A stretch of 64,000 bases of DNA. Origin: Nectonema munidae. Lineage: Eukaryota; Nematomorpha; Nectonematoida; Nectonematidae. Shown one piece after another: positions 36,830 to 47,171 of the stretch. How positions within the stretch are numbered: position 1 is the first letter of the stretch; every line of letters begins with the position of its first letter. Where the stretch lies: the NCBI GenBank assembly GCA_030549495.1, contig JAUIRK010001039.1, positions 1 through 64,000 of the forward strand, written 5' to 3'. The notes beneath the pieces are model-generated. The model was not told the DNA's origin, made no database searches, and saw nothing but the letters and a program-made list of their open reading frames with translations. The translations under genes were made by a program, and so were the position numbers.

Positions 36830-37691
36830 GTTAAATGGAATTCAGAGATTCAAATGTGTTCACTAAAGGAGTATACCAAAATGGCCTTCAAAATCTTTTG
36901 AATGCATGTCTGTTTTGCTTTGCAGAAATCGCTGGATTTCTTTTCATTGTATCGTTTTAAACCTTGCGTTTGAGCGCACCAAAAGTTTTTCAAATTCGGA
37001 ATCATTTTCCTCGCATAAGTCAGAAAACAAGGAGAAGTTGAAGGCATTTGCTTTAATGAAATACACTGTTTTAATGACGTCATTGAGAACATTTTTCAAC
37101 TCATTTGGTATGGTTTTCATTATTAAGGCTTTGCGGTGAATAGCGCACTGGGTACCAATTACATGTGGAGATTTTTGCTTAACCAGATTCTGAAAACTGG
37201 AACGACAATAAAGAATTGCCAGAGCGCCGCCAGTAGACACTCCAATGGGATGTTTCGACACCATATGCTTTAAAAATGCCCACTTTGTCAAATATTTCTC
37301 TTGCAGTTGTTCAAGTGCTGAGAGTTTTGCTTGGTGCGCTTTAGGGAAGTGGAAGGCAACACTTCAGAACACAAAACACACTCCGGTTCCTCTTCCACCA
37401 GACGTTAATTTTAATGTAGTAAAACCAAATTTCAAGTATAACTCGTCATATTTCATTTTTTGATGCAATTAAAGATAATGTACATTTTCATCTATAAAAT
37501 CAGACCTCAAAAGCCATAAAAATATTTTCTCAATTCAAAAACAAACTTATTTATTCTTTTAAATGTGACTTTTTGGCAAAAATTGCAAATGACCCAATAT
37601 GGGTGCAATATTTTGCGAAAAACGATTCACTCCTTCTCGATCCCATTGCAACTTCTTCGCGGCACCGCGGACTCCAGTTTGAAAAGCAGTG
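36830..37691 (-). pseudogene. SCAND3/ZBED5-like hAT transposase, internally deleted
   Basis: Read from high to low coordinates. At 37655-37691 is a hAT-like terminus, CACTGCTTTTCAAACTGGAG then CCGCGG. A zinc-finger piece (ECVLCSEVLPSTSLK, about 37400) runs directly into the middle of the catalytic region: SKHPIGVSTGGALAILYCRS, SPHVIGTQCAIHRKALIMKT and NDVIKTVYFIKANAFNFSLF, then CEENDSEFEKLLVRSNARF. In related hAT proteins more than 100 residues separate the finger from the VGVCTDGAPAM-like motif, so there is an internal deletion. The sequence then breaks frame near 36950. The opposite terminus was not found. Confidence 0.82.
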
Positions 37692-40059
37692 AGCTAGAAG
37701 GTTGATGCAATCAGAATTACAAAGAAGGTAATTCGACTCCATAAAATTGGTGCAGTTGTGGTGGGATTGAGAGCTTACAGTGCAAGTATAATGTCGGGTA
37801 ATAATGGTGATCTGTTCATTCAACAAAAATTCTTTTATAATAAATTTTGAAAATCATAAAAAAAACTTTGCGCCCCTCCCCTAGCCAAATTTTTTTTTGA
37901 GGATCTGTGCTAGAACTACTATAAATTCTTCACAGGGTCGTGAAGACAAAAAATTAGGAGATTTATAGCTTTTTATTTTACAAACTCTTGTATTTTCTGA
38001 ATGTAGAATTTGTAGCCAGCACGAATTTGATAAATCGATCTAATTTACCCAGTTCGATGAATAAGCAGTTTTGAACAAAACATAAGATTCTCTATCAGCA
38101 TTTTGAAATAGTTTCGGTTTTTGACCAAATAGACTGATTATCAGAATCCAAAATTGAATCAAGAGAACAAATTACTTCTGATTTTTTTGTTTCCGACTTT
38201 CTGATCCTGACTTAAAGAGACAGTCGTCACTACTCATCACATGTGCAATAGTTGACATAAATATCGTGAATTTAGATGCAATTTATCTTCAAAAATCTAA
38301 AAAAGAGGTTGGACACGGCAGATAACCCCTCATAAGTTTTAGTTTAAAGGGATGAAGACATCCAATAACCTCTCGTAATTTTATTCACTATAATCAATTA
38401 CATATTACTACCATTTACCTAGAATTTCATGTGTCTTCAATTTGTTACTTTTTTAACATAAAATTTGCTCCATGTGTGATTTGACATAATAACGAAGGTG
38501 AGAAGATCTTTGTGATTTTAAATATTTATTGGATCCTTAAATAAATGTAGCGAATTCAAATTTATTTGGGGAGGGAATGGGCTCCTCAGAAATCACATTA
38601 GAGGTCCTTAGATGTGCGCCCTGTTATGACCCATAAAAGTACATTTTCGTTTGGCTACAACCTAGATAGTAAGGATTTGGGGTTCAAATCCGCCATTCAC
38701 CAATAAGTAAAATATAGTTTGAACAAAATTATTTTTATTGGGCAATGTCAAGAAGGCACTCTCCTCAAAATTGTCCGCCCAACCACTGTTGCTTCTAGAA
38801 TGAAAATAATTTGGAGTGGAGCTTTCAAAGTTGAGCTCTCACCAAGTTGTTTGCGGCGAAGACAAGTGTGACCCTCATAAAAAAATGTTCGTTTTCATTG
38901 CCTATCTTTGGCGCAGGGCAAAAGTTTTAGTGACGCTAAAACTAAATGATTTTTATCATTCGAAATTTTTTTAAAGAATATTCTTACAAAATGATTGTCA
39001 GGTTTGAGATTACGTTTTTGTATTTTTCTATGAAAAGTTATCATCATTCATTTCCATTAGAATTGATATCAGTTTCTAAAGTCCCAAAGAAGCGTTACCC
39101 TGGACATATGCCCCCTTCCTCTGTCTGTGTGTGTAGATGAATAAAACATTGATAAAATAATGTGCTTGAGAATTCGATGATTATGGTTTCTTCAAAAATA
39201 AAAAAAAAGTAATAATGGAACAGAGTGAAGAGGAATGTAGAAGGAAAGTCAAAAAATGTGATTTAAAATTTTTTACATTCAAAATGATATCAACCTAGAT
39301 ATTTAATATAACCCGTTCAGGCAAAATGGCTCGTCAATTATAATTGGGTATTTTCATTCTGAATGCCAACTACCCCCAGTAGTGAATTTTCAGCGCTTTT
39401 TGGAAGCAGTCTCACGCAACTGAAAGGACCTGGATTTCGTGTTGTTTAAAGTAATGAAAACAGTAAGTTAATATTTTAAACAAATTTTTGCCTCTTAAAT
39501 AAGAGTTCTCCTTCCGTGATACGTTATGTTAAGTCATACATAGACAGGGTGATTCAAAATTCGACATCCATGGTAAAAATTACGAAGAACAGTCTACATA
39601 TGTAGTACAGTCTACACATTGCCCTATATGGCTATCATCAATTTTTCAAAGAAAGCAAAAAGATGTAATTTTTGGCCATGTTTCAAGTTTCTAACTACCA
39701 TCATAATAATCCGAGGATATCTAATGTATATCAGGAGATTTGTATTGATTAAAAGGCTTAATTAAACGATTTCATTTTTATCGATTAACTTTTGAATCAT
39801 GCTCTATTTTTATTTTTATGCCTTCGCTTTACATTCACGCGCTTTATCATTCTCCATGTTTTTCGTGATTAATTTTTGCATGCACATAAAAAAATTCAAC
39901 ATCTATCTCCCTTACTCTTTTGTGAATTTCACAAATAAAAAGCAATGCTGTAGCCAACATATATAATATATACACTTTTTGTTTCTTTTGAACACGCTTT
40001 GAGCGAGTTTTTTTGTCTGACCGTTATATTTTTGTGATTATTGCTCTATTTTTGACCTT
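37692..40059. other. No gene seen; possible tRNA-like SINE head near 38650-38790
   Basis: GGGGTTCAAATCC at about 38675 is a good B-box, and TCAAGAAGGCACTCTCCTC about 75 bp further resembles the tail of the SINEs at 33.4 and 42.5 kb. The A-box is poor. The remainder is AT-rich without coding signal. Confidence 0.35.
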
Positions 40060-40640
40060 CGCGATGAGTGCTTTTGTCATCGTCCTCACTATCATCGATA
40101 TATGGCTGTGGAAGGAAGCTCTAGCTCAAGTAGATACACTGGCGTATCATTAGTCCATTTTTATCATTTTGTCCCAAGCTCTAGTTATCGGATGAATCGC
40201 TTCGAGAACAGAGATCAAGCGGCAAAGCTGAGTTTTCTTGGTCGATCTTGATCAGAAGCTCAATGATTTTGAGGGGAGAGGAGTCGGTATCTAATAAAAT
40301 TCAGGAGCTGAAGTCGTATGTTCTAAAAATGAAAAAATAAAATTTTCATTTTCCAAGCCTTTCCTTTGTCTAAGTTGGAAATGAGATTTGGGTTTAAATA
40401 GTTGAGATTTTTTAGTAGATGAAGTCGAATTCCGAATTTCCTGACGAGTCGGAATCGCATATTTTCGTCTTCGATTTAAAGGGGTAGACGGTTCCATAGG
40501 GAAAACTTACCTGATTTTTTAGAACGGCCTCTTTGAATGGGAAACGGTTTGGAGTGGGTTCACTGTATTTGTGAAAAAATGGCTTCCCCAAAATGCACTT
40601 GATTTGCTACTATATCTTTTTCAAAGCCTTACAGAAGAAT
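40060..40640 (-). CDS. Candidate small multi-exon gene, structure unresolved
   Basis: On the minus strand a consensus donor CAG/GTAAGT occurs at 40510 after a frame reading EPTPNRFPFKEAVLKNQ (or, one frame over, HSKPFPIQRGRSKKS). Below it are further coding-like pieces: MEPSTPLNRRRKYAIPTRQE from 40497, DSSPLKIIELLIKIDQENSA near 40260-40200, and LPQPYIDDSEDDDKSTHREG near 40110-40070, the last preceded by a good acceptor CTTCCTTCCACAG. The region is richer in G+C than its flanks, like the confirmed host exons. Several phase-compatible ways of joining these exist and I could not choose between them. I do not recognise the product: basic N-terminal piece, acidic tail. It may also be a decayed gene. 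Confidence 0.3.
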
Positions 40641-41650
40641 TGATTCACTTCAAGCAAAAATGTCTAATGTGATAAACTTGAGTTCAGTGAATAATTTTTT
40701 ATAGTTCATGATCTCTATATTCCCTCATCAGTGGCCTTCCATTCTTTAATGCCGCCCACGGCAGATACTAATTTTACGTCCCCTCAAAATTTTAAATAAC
40801 TCTCTCGATAAAATTTATATTGGTGGTATATTAATACGAATAAATTCTGCGCCCGTGGCCTTTTTGGTACGCCATGCTTTGATGCCTCCATATGTTATTT
40901 TCTATTTCGTCACCATTTGAATCTGGTATTCACTAAATCACTTATGGTAAAAATGGTTGAAAGGGAATTGCATCTTGATTTAAGATGGACACGCTTGAAG
41001 AATTCCTTCTTATGCATCCTTTTTTTTATTTTTATTTTACGCGATTTATGGAAGCATTTTACTTTCTTTGCTCTCTCCCTTTTCTTCTTAAAACTTGTTG
41101 AATACGAAGAGACTGAAAATGTTGGATAAGGAATCTCTGCTTGTTCCTATTTATTTGCCTACCTTGGCTTGAATCATGTAAGTTGGCATGGATCTATAGC
41201 AAGAATTTGAATGCATTAGTGAATCTAGCCTTATCTCGATCACCTGTTAACACAGACCACATTTAATTCCGCTCCCGTAACCCTTTCAGGCGCATTGGGG
41301 CAATAAGACTAAAGAATCAAATCCTAACTTGCTTCGTCCAAGGTTGGTCTTTAATGATTCAGGCGTATAAAGGCTGATGATTTTCATTTTTGTAAAGTGG
41401 ACCTGCCAATGTAGTTTTAAGCCTAATAAATACTTAGTCCTTTGACGCCGAAGAAAATAGGATTGAGCAATTTCATATAAAAGTGCCTTAAAATCAAGAA
41501 ATTCCTGTCTTCTTTGAAAAAAGAGGATGTGATATAATCGGTGTTTTAATATTGTCTTCTTCTTGTGGGATCAAGTGGATTACCAGTTTCAAGGATAAAT
41601 ACATCACTACATCCAAATTGTACGTCACTAAGGATTTGTTGTTGTAGATT
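40641..41650. other. No gene seen
   Basis: A 70-codon frame at 40917-41129 is hydrophobic low-complexity sequence. The last part presumably holds the promoter and 5' UTR of HOP2, but I see no TATA box or initiator I would defend. Confidence 0.4.
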
Positions 41651-41658
41651 TATTTTAG
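41651..41658 (+). promoter_or_regulatory. Splice-acceptor-like sequence one base before the HOP2 start
   Basis: TATTTTAG ends one base before the ATG at 41660. This is a good 3' splice site, so the mRNA either has a 5' UTR intron or receives a spliced leader here. The coding frame itself is uninterrupted. Confidence 0.4.
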
Positions 41659-41659
41659 A

Positions 41660-42286
41660 ATGACGACAGCGATGAATGCTGGTGTGCAAGATTTGGAAGG
41701 TGTGGAGAAGAGCATTTACGATTTCATGGAGCTTAGCAATCGTCCGTACAGCGTGATAGACATCCACAACCACATGCAAAAGGAGCATGGCAAGAGCGCC
41801 GTGGCCAAAGGCATCGCCACACTCGTTACCAAGCAGGTCTTGGTGGAGAAGTGTTATGGCAAGCAGAAGATATTTTACATCAATCAAGCCAGCTTTTCCG
41901 TCCTGCCCGACTCAGCATTGGCTGAGCTTGAGGAAGAAACGAAGCAAGTGACGCACTCACTTCAGCTCAGTAAGACTGAGCTAAAGGATTTGAGTGCCAC
42001 TCTCGCAAAGCTCAACAACAGCATGTCCACCGAGGAGCTCAGAAAGGACATCACCGTCTTGGAGAAAGAGAAGGAAGCGCTGACGCAAAAGTTGAAAACG
42101 CTTTCAACAAATGTTCCCTTGGTTTCGGCAGACACTTTGAAGGAAGTTAATGCGCGAAAGAGCCAAGTTTGTGTTGTTAGTCGCAAGAGGAAAAGAATCA
42201 TGAATGAGATCATTGATTGCATTCTCGAAAGCTACCCAAAGTCTAAACAAGCCTTTTTTGAAGAGGTTGGTCTGGATGAAGTTTGA
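41660..42286 (+). CDS. PSMC3IP: HOP2 / PSMC3IP, meiotic recombination factor
   Basis: A 208-residue frame matching HOP2 along its length; the human protein is 217 residues. Residues about 15-75 form the N-terminal winged-helix DNA-binding domain (LSNRPYSVIDIHNHMQKEHG, KSAVAKGIATLVTKQVLVEK, CYGKQKIFYINQ). Residues about 85-145 are a leucine-zipper-like coiled coil used to pair with MND1 (SLQLSKTELKDLSATLAKLN, EELRKDITVLEKEKEALTQK). The C-terminal helical segment ends SRKRKRIMNEIIDCILESYP then KSKQAFFEEVGLDEV, the most conserved signature of the family. In the nucleus HOP2-MND1 stimulates DMC1/RAD51 strand invasion in meiosis. The gene here has no intron inside the coding region, unlike many animal orthologues. 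Base composition is clearly richer in G+C than its surroundings. Retroposed copy versus the sole functional gene cannot be decided; the intact frame favours function. Confidence 0.93.
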   Translation: MTTAMNAGVQDLEGVEKSIYDFMELSNRPYSVIDIHNHMQKEHGKSAVAKGIATLVTKQVLVEKCYGKQKIFYINQASFSVLPDSALAELEEETKQVTHSLQLSKTELKDLSATLAKLNNSMSTEELRKDITVLEKEKEALTQKLKTLSTNVPLVSADTLKEVNARKSQVCVVSRKRKRIMNEIIDCILESYPKSKQAFFEEVGLDEV

Positions 42287-42469
42287 GCGTTTTTATCAAT
42301 TTTCTATAAATCTCTATTTTTTTACTTTAATTAAGGAAGACAACGTTAAGCGTCAATAATATGTTTTTAGTCTACAATTATTTAAAAAAGGAGAAAAGCT
42401 TCCTCTATCACATCAAATAGAATTGGGAGATAAAAATATTGGAACATGGAAATGATTTGCATTTATTCA

Positions 42470-42475
42470 CACTCC
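42470..42475 (+). promoter_or_regulatory. Possible polyadenylation signal for HOP2
   Basis: AATAAA about 185 bp after the stop codon. Other AT-rich variants lie closer (TATAAA near 42306), so this is a guess among candidates. Confidence 0.3.
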
Positions 42476-42504
42476 AAATAAAAACATGGATAAAAATTTT
42501 TTTG

Positions 42505-42637
42505 TGGGGTGTTTTCATCGAGAAGGCACAATTTGCGCCGCTTGTATCGAACTATGAAAAAGTAGGCTTGATGCGGGATCGAACCCAAGACCTTGAGTTA
42601 TCGAAACCTTGTACCTAACCAAATCTACTCACGCAAA
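42505..42637 (-). repeat. tRNA-derived SINE copy
   Basis: On the minus strand: GCGTGAGTAGATTTGG, an A-box-like TTTGGTTAGGTAC, the B-box GGGTTCGATCCC, then CATAGTTCGATACAAGCGGC and the tail GTGCCTTCTCGATGAAAAC ending CACCCC. It aligns throughout with 33430-33570. Confidence 0.75.
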
Positions 42638-43098
42638 TTTTTTTTAAATTTTATAAATTAAAGTAACTATTTCCCAGATGTCTAGGAAGTAAAGAAGAGA
42701 CGACGTCTGAGAAATTGTTTGTTGCATCAAAAAATTAAAATATAGCAATAAACACATAAACAAATTGAGAGGAGACAACATTGATGGTATCGTAGCATTA
42801 AAGCCATGAAAATAAGCCCTCTCTTTAAAGTCATTTTCGAAATTATCTTTTATATAAGTTGTACATGAAAAGGAATGCATTCATCACGAGAGTTTTGGGA
42901 GACTCTCACTCCCAAAATTCACGCCTTCTGCGTTCATATGTAAGATTGTTATATTCCTATATAGATTTCTTAGTCCTGTACATTGTGGAATTATATCAGA
43001 GTAAGTATGTCTAAGTTATTCTCCTTCATAAATTGAAAACGTTGAGTAAATCTTTTATTTAACAAAATACCAGCAATAATATTTCGGTCACTATGATC
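42638..43098. other. No gene seen
   Basis: AT-rich; the last part (ACCGAAATATT complement at about 43078-43088) belongs to the foldback unit that follows. Confidence 0.4.
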
Positions 43099-43216
43099 TT
43101 CTTCAGATATATTATATGACGTAAAATAAAAGCGTGGAGTGTTATATAATAATAAATATCTATATAATATATAAGTGTAATATTTTCATTTTACGTCATA
43201 TAATATATCTGAAGAA
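43099..43216. repeat. Foldback: perfect 29-bp inverted repeat with CRE-like core
   Basis: The arms are 43099-43127 and 43188-43216, perfect complements, each containing TATGACGTAAAAT, separated by 60 bp of AT-rich sequence. The outer edge reads CTGAAGAAGATCATAGTGACC on the minus strand in the left arm, which looks like a SINE/Penelope-type tail. Two head-to-head or tail-to-tail copies of one repeat end are the simplest explanation. Confidence 0.75.
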
Positions 43217-43839
43217 TTTATTTTCTTTACAACTTTTACTTATGAAGTCTCAGCGCCATTTTATCTACATTCTCCTTCATGTTTTATTCGATTAATTCTG
43301 AAAAATTTTATTTTAAAGAATACTTATGGTGAACAATTACATCTTTTGCTGCAAGATATGCATAATGATGATGCCACATGTAAGTAACACATCTCAAAAA
43401 AACCAAACTTTTTTTTGGTATGTTTGTCTTATGGATACCAATTAGGCTTGAAACAAGAAAGGAAATGGAGAGGCCATTGGTTCCAATCAAAGTTGGGGAA
43501 AACCTCTCAACAGGGGAAAGTCGGTTTAGTTTTTTTTCGATAAAAACATCACGTTGTCTAATAAAAATGCTCTATAGGTTTTTCACGATATTAAAAAACA
43601 TTCATACGCAATATATGTAATTAATTTTTAAAAATTGAGAACTTTATTTTGTACAAAGTTGCCACTATTTTCGGAGTTTGAACTCATTTTCAGCAAGATC
43701 ACAAATAACTGAGATGGAATGGAGCAAACGTGAAAGGAAAACTGAACTGGAGCTGGCAATCGAGTTGAAAAATTTTTTAACTTGTGAAAACTTAAACCAA
43801 AAATTTCTGCATGATCTTTCATAACTGATAGGAATGTCA

Positions 43840-43912
43840 TGATGGGGAATCGAACCCACGATCCCTTGACCATGAACCTCCGCTTCAGCCACTTGACCAT
43901 CTGACAGTTCGA
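43840..43912 (-). repeat. tRNA-like sequence (tRNA-derived SINE head or decayed tRNA)
   Basis: Minus strand: TGTCAGA, A-box TGGTCAAGTGGC, B-box GGGTTCGATTCCC, and 3' TCATGACA, giving a five-pair acceptor stem. The anticodon arm does not fold, so it is not a functional tRNA. Its wording differs from the SINE at 33.4 and 42.5 kb. Confidence 0.55.
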
Positions 43913-43916
43913 AGTA

Positions 43917-45383
43917 TTTTTTGAAATGAAAATACATTGAGGATATACTTCGTTTCACTACAATATATTCATAACATAACATTCGAATACGCTTTAGCAT
44001 CAATTGTGGAATGAGTAAGCAGTTTTCTTTTATTTTTTTTGGCATGAAACAAGCTGATAGAAATAGAATAGCCTTGTCGTCTTGAAACTATTTTTCTTCT
44101 TTGAACCGGATTTTGTTATTTCACTAAAAGATGTTTATGCGCTTTGTTTCATCAAAATGCAAAACAGCGATTAGCTTTATCTTGAGTTGAGAATGGAGTG
44201 TTAGAAATTTCATTTATGAGAAGGCTTCCATCGATTAGCAAGTATTTAAAATAGTTCAATTAAAAAACAAAAAGAGATTCATAGAAAGTCTTTCTTAAAC
44301 AAGGATCACAGCATAAAATTTGTAGGTCGTCATACGAACTTTTTACTCAATCCTTTTACAAGCATACAAAATGGTGTGTATGTGTGATTTATTTAACACC
44401 ATCTGTATCTCCCACTATTTGTTTTTGGTTCAACGCATACTAGTCTATACACATAGCAATCATGAGGCTGAAATATTTTTATTAATTCAAGTTGTATATT
44501 TGGTAAGTTTGTAGACTATGTAAACCTATTTATTGCTCAAGTATGAAGTCTTGTTATATAAAGTTAAATATAACAGATGCTCGGACTACGTCACCAATAG
44601 ATAAATTTATCAACGATTGCTATTGTTTATCATCTTTCTTAATTCAGTTTATTTATCCATATGTTAGTTTTGGATGAATCTGGACCAGATACTGTGATTA
44701 GTGTCTTTACAAACGATTTGGCATTGTTAGGGGGTACTAAGAGCTAGCTTCTTATCGTTTTCGTTACTTTATTGGATGTGGTGCACTTCGTTATCGTTTA
44801 TTAGATTATTATAAAGTCGATTCTCTCGCTATTCTTGTCTGTATTCGAAATACTGTTTTGTACCTGACCACAAACCAACCAGTTTCCATTCGTCCCAAGA
44901 TAATTCTAATTGATAACGCATTTACGAAAACCAGTATTGTGGTTTCCTTAAGTCTTGGGTCTTCAACTTTTTTTTCGTTATGAACCCCATATTCAGATAA
45001 ATGTAAGTACACGAACCCCTAGTAATCTGGAACGGAACAAAAGTTTTCCCTGTGTTAATTCATGAACGCATAAAATAAATTTACTTCGTGTAGTAAAAAA
45101 AAGTTAAAAGCCTGACGGATATCATTATAACTTGTAAATTAGGAAAAAACAAAATCCAGCATGGTCTACAAATTTCTTTGAATGCGTGAACAACTCGATT
45201 ATTTTAGCGCACTTATATAACTCAATGCTTATTTTATACAAAGAGACAAATCATAATTCCGATAGAATCTTTGAGATTCATACTTTTGTACAAAACATAT
45301 GTGCTTCCTTTGTTTCAAACTATCATTTAGGATGTTTCAGATGACTTTCTACATTATTCCTCTACAGATGACTTTCTATTATA
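43917..45383. other. No gene seen; possible hAT terminus fragment near 44955-45025
   Basis: GGGTCTTCAACTTTTTTTTC then GTTATGAACCCC resembles one terminus of the broad hAT MITE class; no partner end was found. Otherwise AT-rich. Confidence 0.35.
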
Positions 45384-45594
45384 TTAGTGATGGGATGATA
45401 CCAAAGTTTTGTACGATTTCATTTTTATTTGTCGCATGTGTTAAGTTAAAAATTTATTTTAATTATTTTGTGCTTGGATTTGGAACATCAATAAATCGAG
45501 TTAATTAAAAATTTTAAAATATGGGAAAAAAATGTAACTTTTTTAAATACTCAGAATCGGGACCAATGTGTTGGGTTAATCGTTCCATCACTAA
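45384..45594. mobile_element. MITE with TTAGTGATGG termini
   Basis: Starts TTAGTGATGGGATGATACC and ends with GTTCCATCACTAA, an inverted match. About 211 bp, AT-rich, no coding. A one-ended relative (CTAGTGATGAGACGATACC) lies at 48702. Confidence 0.68.
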
Positions 45595-45663
45595 TGGCCT
45601 ATTTTTATGTATTTTAGAAAGTTTTTAAATGTTATATCTTATTTATGACTGTTGTTATTGTTG

Positions 45664-45891
45664 TTGTTAGCCCCTAGATTATACTATCTTTATATGAGTA
45701 TAATCTAGCAGTTCAAAAGAAAGCTTTGTTTAAACTGAGAGAGTATTTCCATAAAAGCAAATACTCTCAGGGAAAAGTGTAGAATTTTGTTACACTTTCG
45801 CAGCAGCAGCAGCGATAAACCAGTGTCATTTCAGCCAACCCGCAAAAATCCACCATAAGGTACTGCTGGCTTTTTGCAGGCTTCTACATAT
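45664..45891 (+). repeat. Hairpin-rich repeat family, full copy 1
   Basis: About 228 bp, nearly identical to the reverse complement of 62949-63176. It contains successive self-complementary segments: CTAGATTATACT with AGTATAATCTAG, GAGAGAGTATTT with AAATACTCTC, and GTGTA with TTACAC. A (CAG)4-like run (CGCAGCAGCAGCAGCG) and CTGCTGGCTTTTTGCAGG follow. It has no tRNA boxes and no clear terminal inverted repeats, so its class is unknown. Confidence 0.85.
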
Positions 45892-46718
45892 GGCTAGAAA
45901 TTATTTATGACTGTCTTTTTTACGAATAAATTAATGGGATGTATAATTTTTAGCAAAATTGAAAAAAAGAACTGCCATAAAAGATTAGAATTTCCAACAG
46001 AATAAAAAAGGCAACGTTATTCTGGGTTTAAACTTTAAGTGAGCTGTAGTCGATTTTTGAGCGCGCTCCTCATAAGGCATTGGATTCAAAAATAATTTGT
46101 GTGTCATTGAAAAGTGTTTTTCAGGTTGAGTTGCTTTTTATGCTTCAGGCAGAACTTCGAACATCCTCTTTATTCTTCAAACAGGACGATTTCTCCTATC
46201 AAATTTTTCAAGTACTTTTTGACATTCATTCATTAATGTCACTTCATTGAATTGCCTTACAGAATTCATAAACTGTAATAACAAAAAATATTTAACATTT
46301 ATATTGATGGAGTACAACACAAATGGAAAAATTTGTAAAAATAAATATCCGTTTTTGTCACTCCCTTCAATTTCGTGTATTTTTTGTCACTCCTTTGTTA
46401 ATAAATCCTTTGTGAGTATAGCAGATCTTAGAGAGGTTGTTGTTATTATTATTATTATTATTATCTTTTTCGAGGTATACAAAAGACTTTAAATCAGCAG
46501 CACTGCATCAATTAAACAAATTTATTTCGTTTCAATACGCATTACTTCTATAAAATTTGCATCTTTCATATTTCTTTGTATTTTGGAGTAATAAATTACA
46601 AAAGTTAAATTATAATTTCACAAAGAATAATAATAATATCAGATATAAAATTAATTATATTTAAACACAACGCAGCCTGCCTCCCTTGCCCGCGAATAAA
46701 AAGCGCTTCTCTCCTTCA
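45892..46718. other. 3' flank of the KMT2C/D-like gene; ATT microsatellite
   Basis: A short (ATT)7 array lies at 46443-46463. On the minus strand AATAAA at 46526-46521 is a plausible polyadenylation signal about 195 bp past the KMT2C/D-like stop. Otherwise nothing seen. Confidence 0.45.
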
Positions 46719-47171
46719 TCAGTTCATCCACTTCTTGCATGAAGACGCTCCACAATAGCAAGCGATCTTGTTCTTTTCCTCGATGTCAAACTTGTAGTCG
46801 TAGCTCAGCTTAAAGAGGCAAAAGAGAGAATGACGAAAAATTCGCGATGAAGTCAAGATCGCGCTTACTTCTTCACCCTTTTCGATCCTTCGCTTCGACA
46901 CGATCACGATTTTTGACGTGGTCTCTGACATCTGGAGCGTGAGTGTGACGCAGTTCGGCTCGCAACAATGATTGATGTATCTGGCAACGCCTCCCTGCAT
47001 CGTGGCATCTATCACCACTTCCTCATTGAGGCGGAATAAGTAGATGGCTTTGTTCTGTGCTTCGTAAAACTTTTCTCGGATATCTGCGATGTCATTTCTG
47101 ATTAATTCGCCAATGTATTCCACAAGCATGATGTACGGCTCAAACGCCTTTGCAGAAAAAAGTCCCAAGCC
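46719..47171 (-). CDS. SET and post-SET exons of the KMT2C/D-like gene, with a 60-nt intron
   Basis: Exon 47171-46869 opens GLGLFSAKAFEPYIMLVEYI, continues IDATMQGGVARYINHCCEPN and ends RRIEKGEE. The last exon 46808-46719 gives LSYDYKFDIEEKNKIACYCG and SCKKWMN. The SET signature is present (GARYINH-type motif, then CxPNC, then YDYKF with the catalytic tyrosine); the usual NHSC is NHCC here. The post-SET zinc-binding motif is CYCGASSC. The intron 46868-46809 is exactly 60 nt, begins GTAAGC and ends TTTAAG, and has no stop in the reading frame, so an unspliced message would encode 20 extra residues just before YDYKF. Confidence 0.95.
   Translation of the reverse strand, partial: GLGLFSAKAFEPYIMLVEYIGELIRNDIADIREKFYEAQNKAIYLFRLNEEVVIDATMQGGVARYINHCCEPNCVTLTLQMSETTSKIVIVSKRRIEKGEEVSAILTSSRIFRHSLFCLFKLSYDYKFDIEEKNKIACYCGASSCKKWMN

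Noticed and set aside
43840-43912. Functional tRNA gene on the minus strand
   Set aside because: A and B boxes are good but the anticodon arm does not fold and the acceptor stem has only five pairs; a SINE head is likelier.
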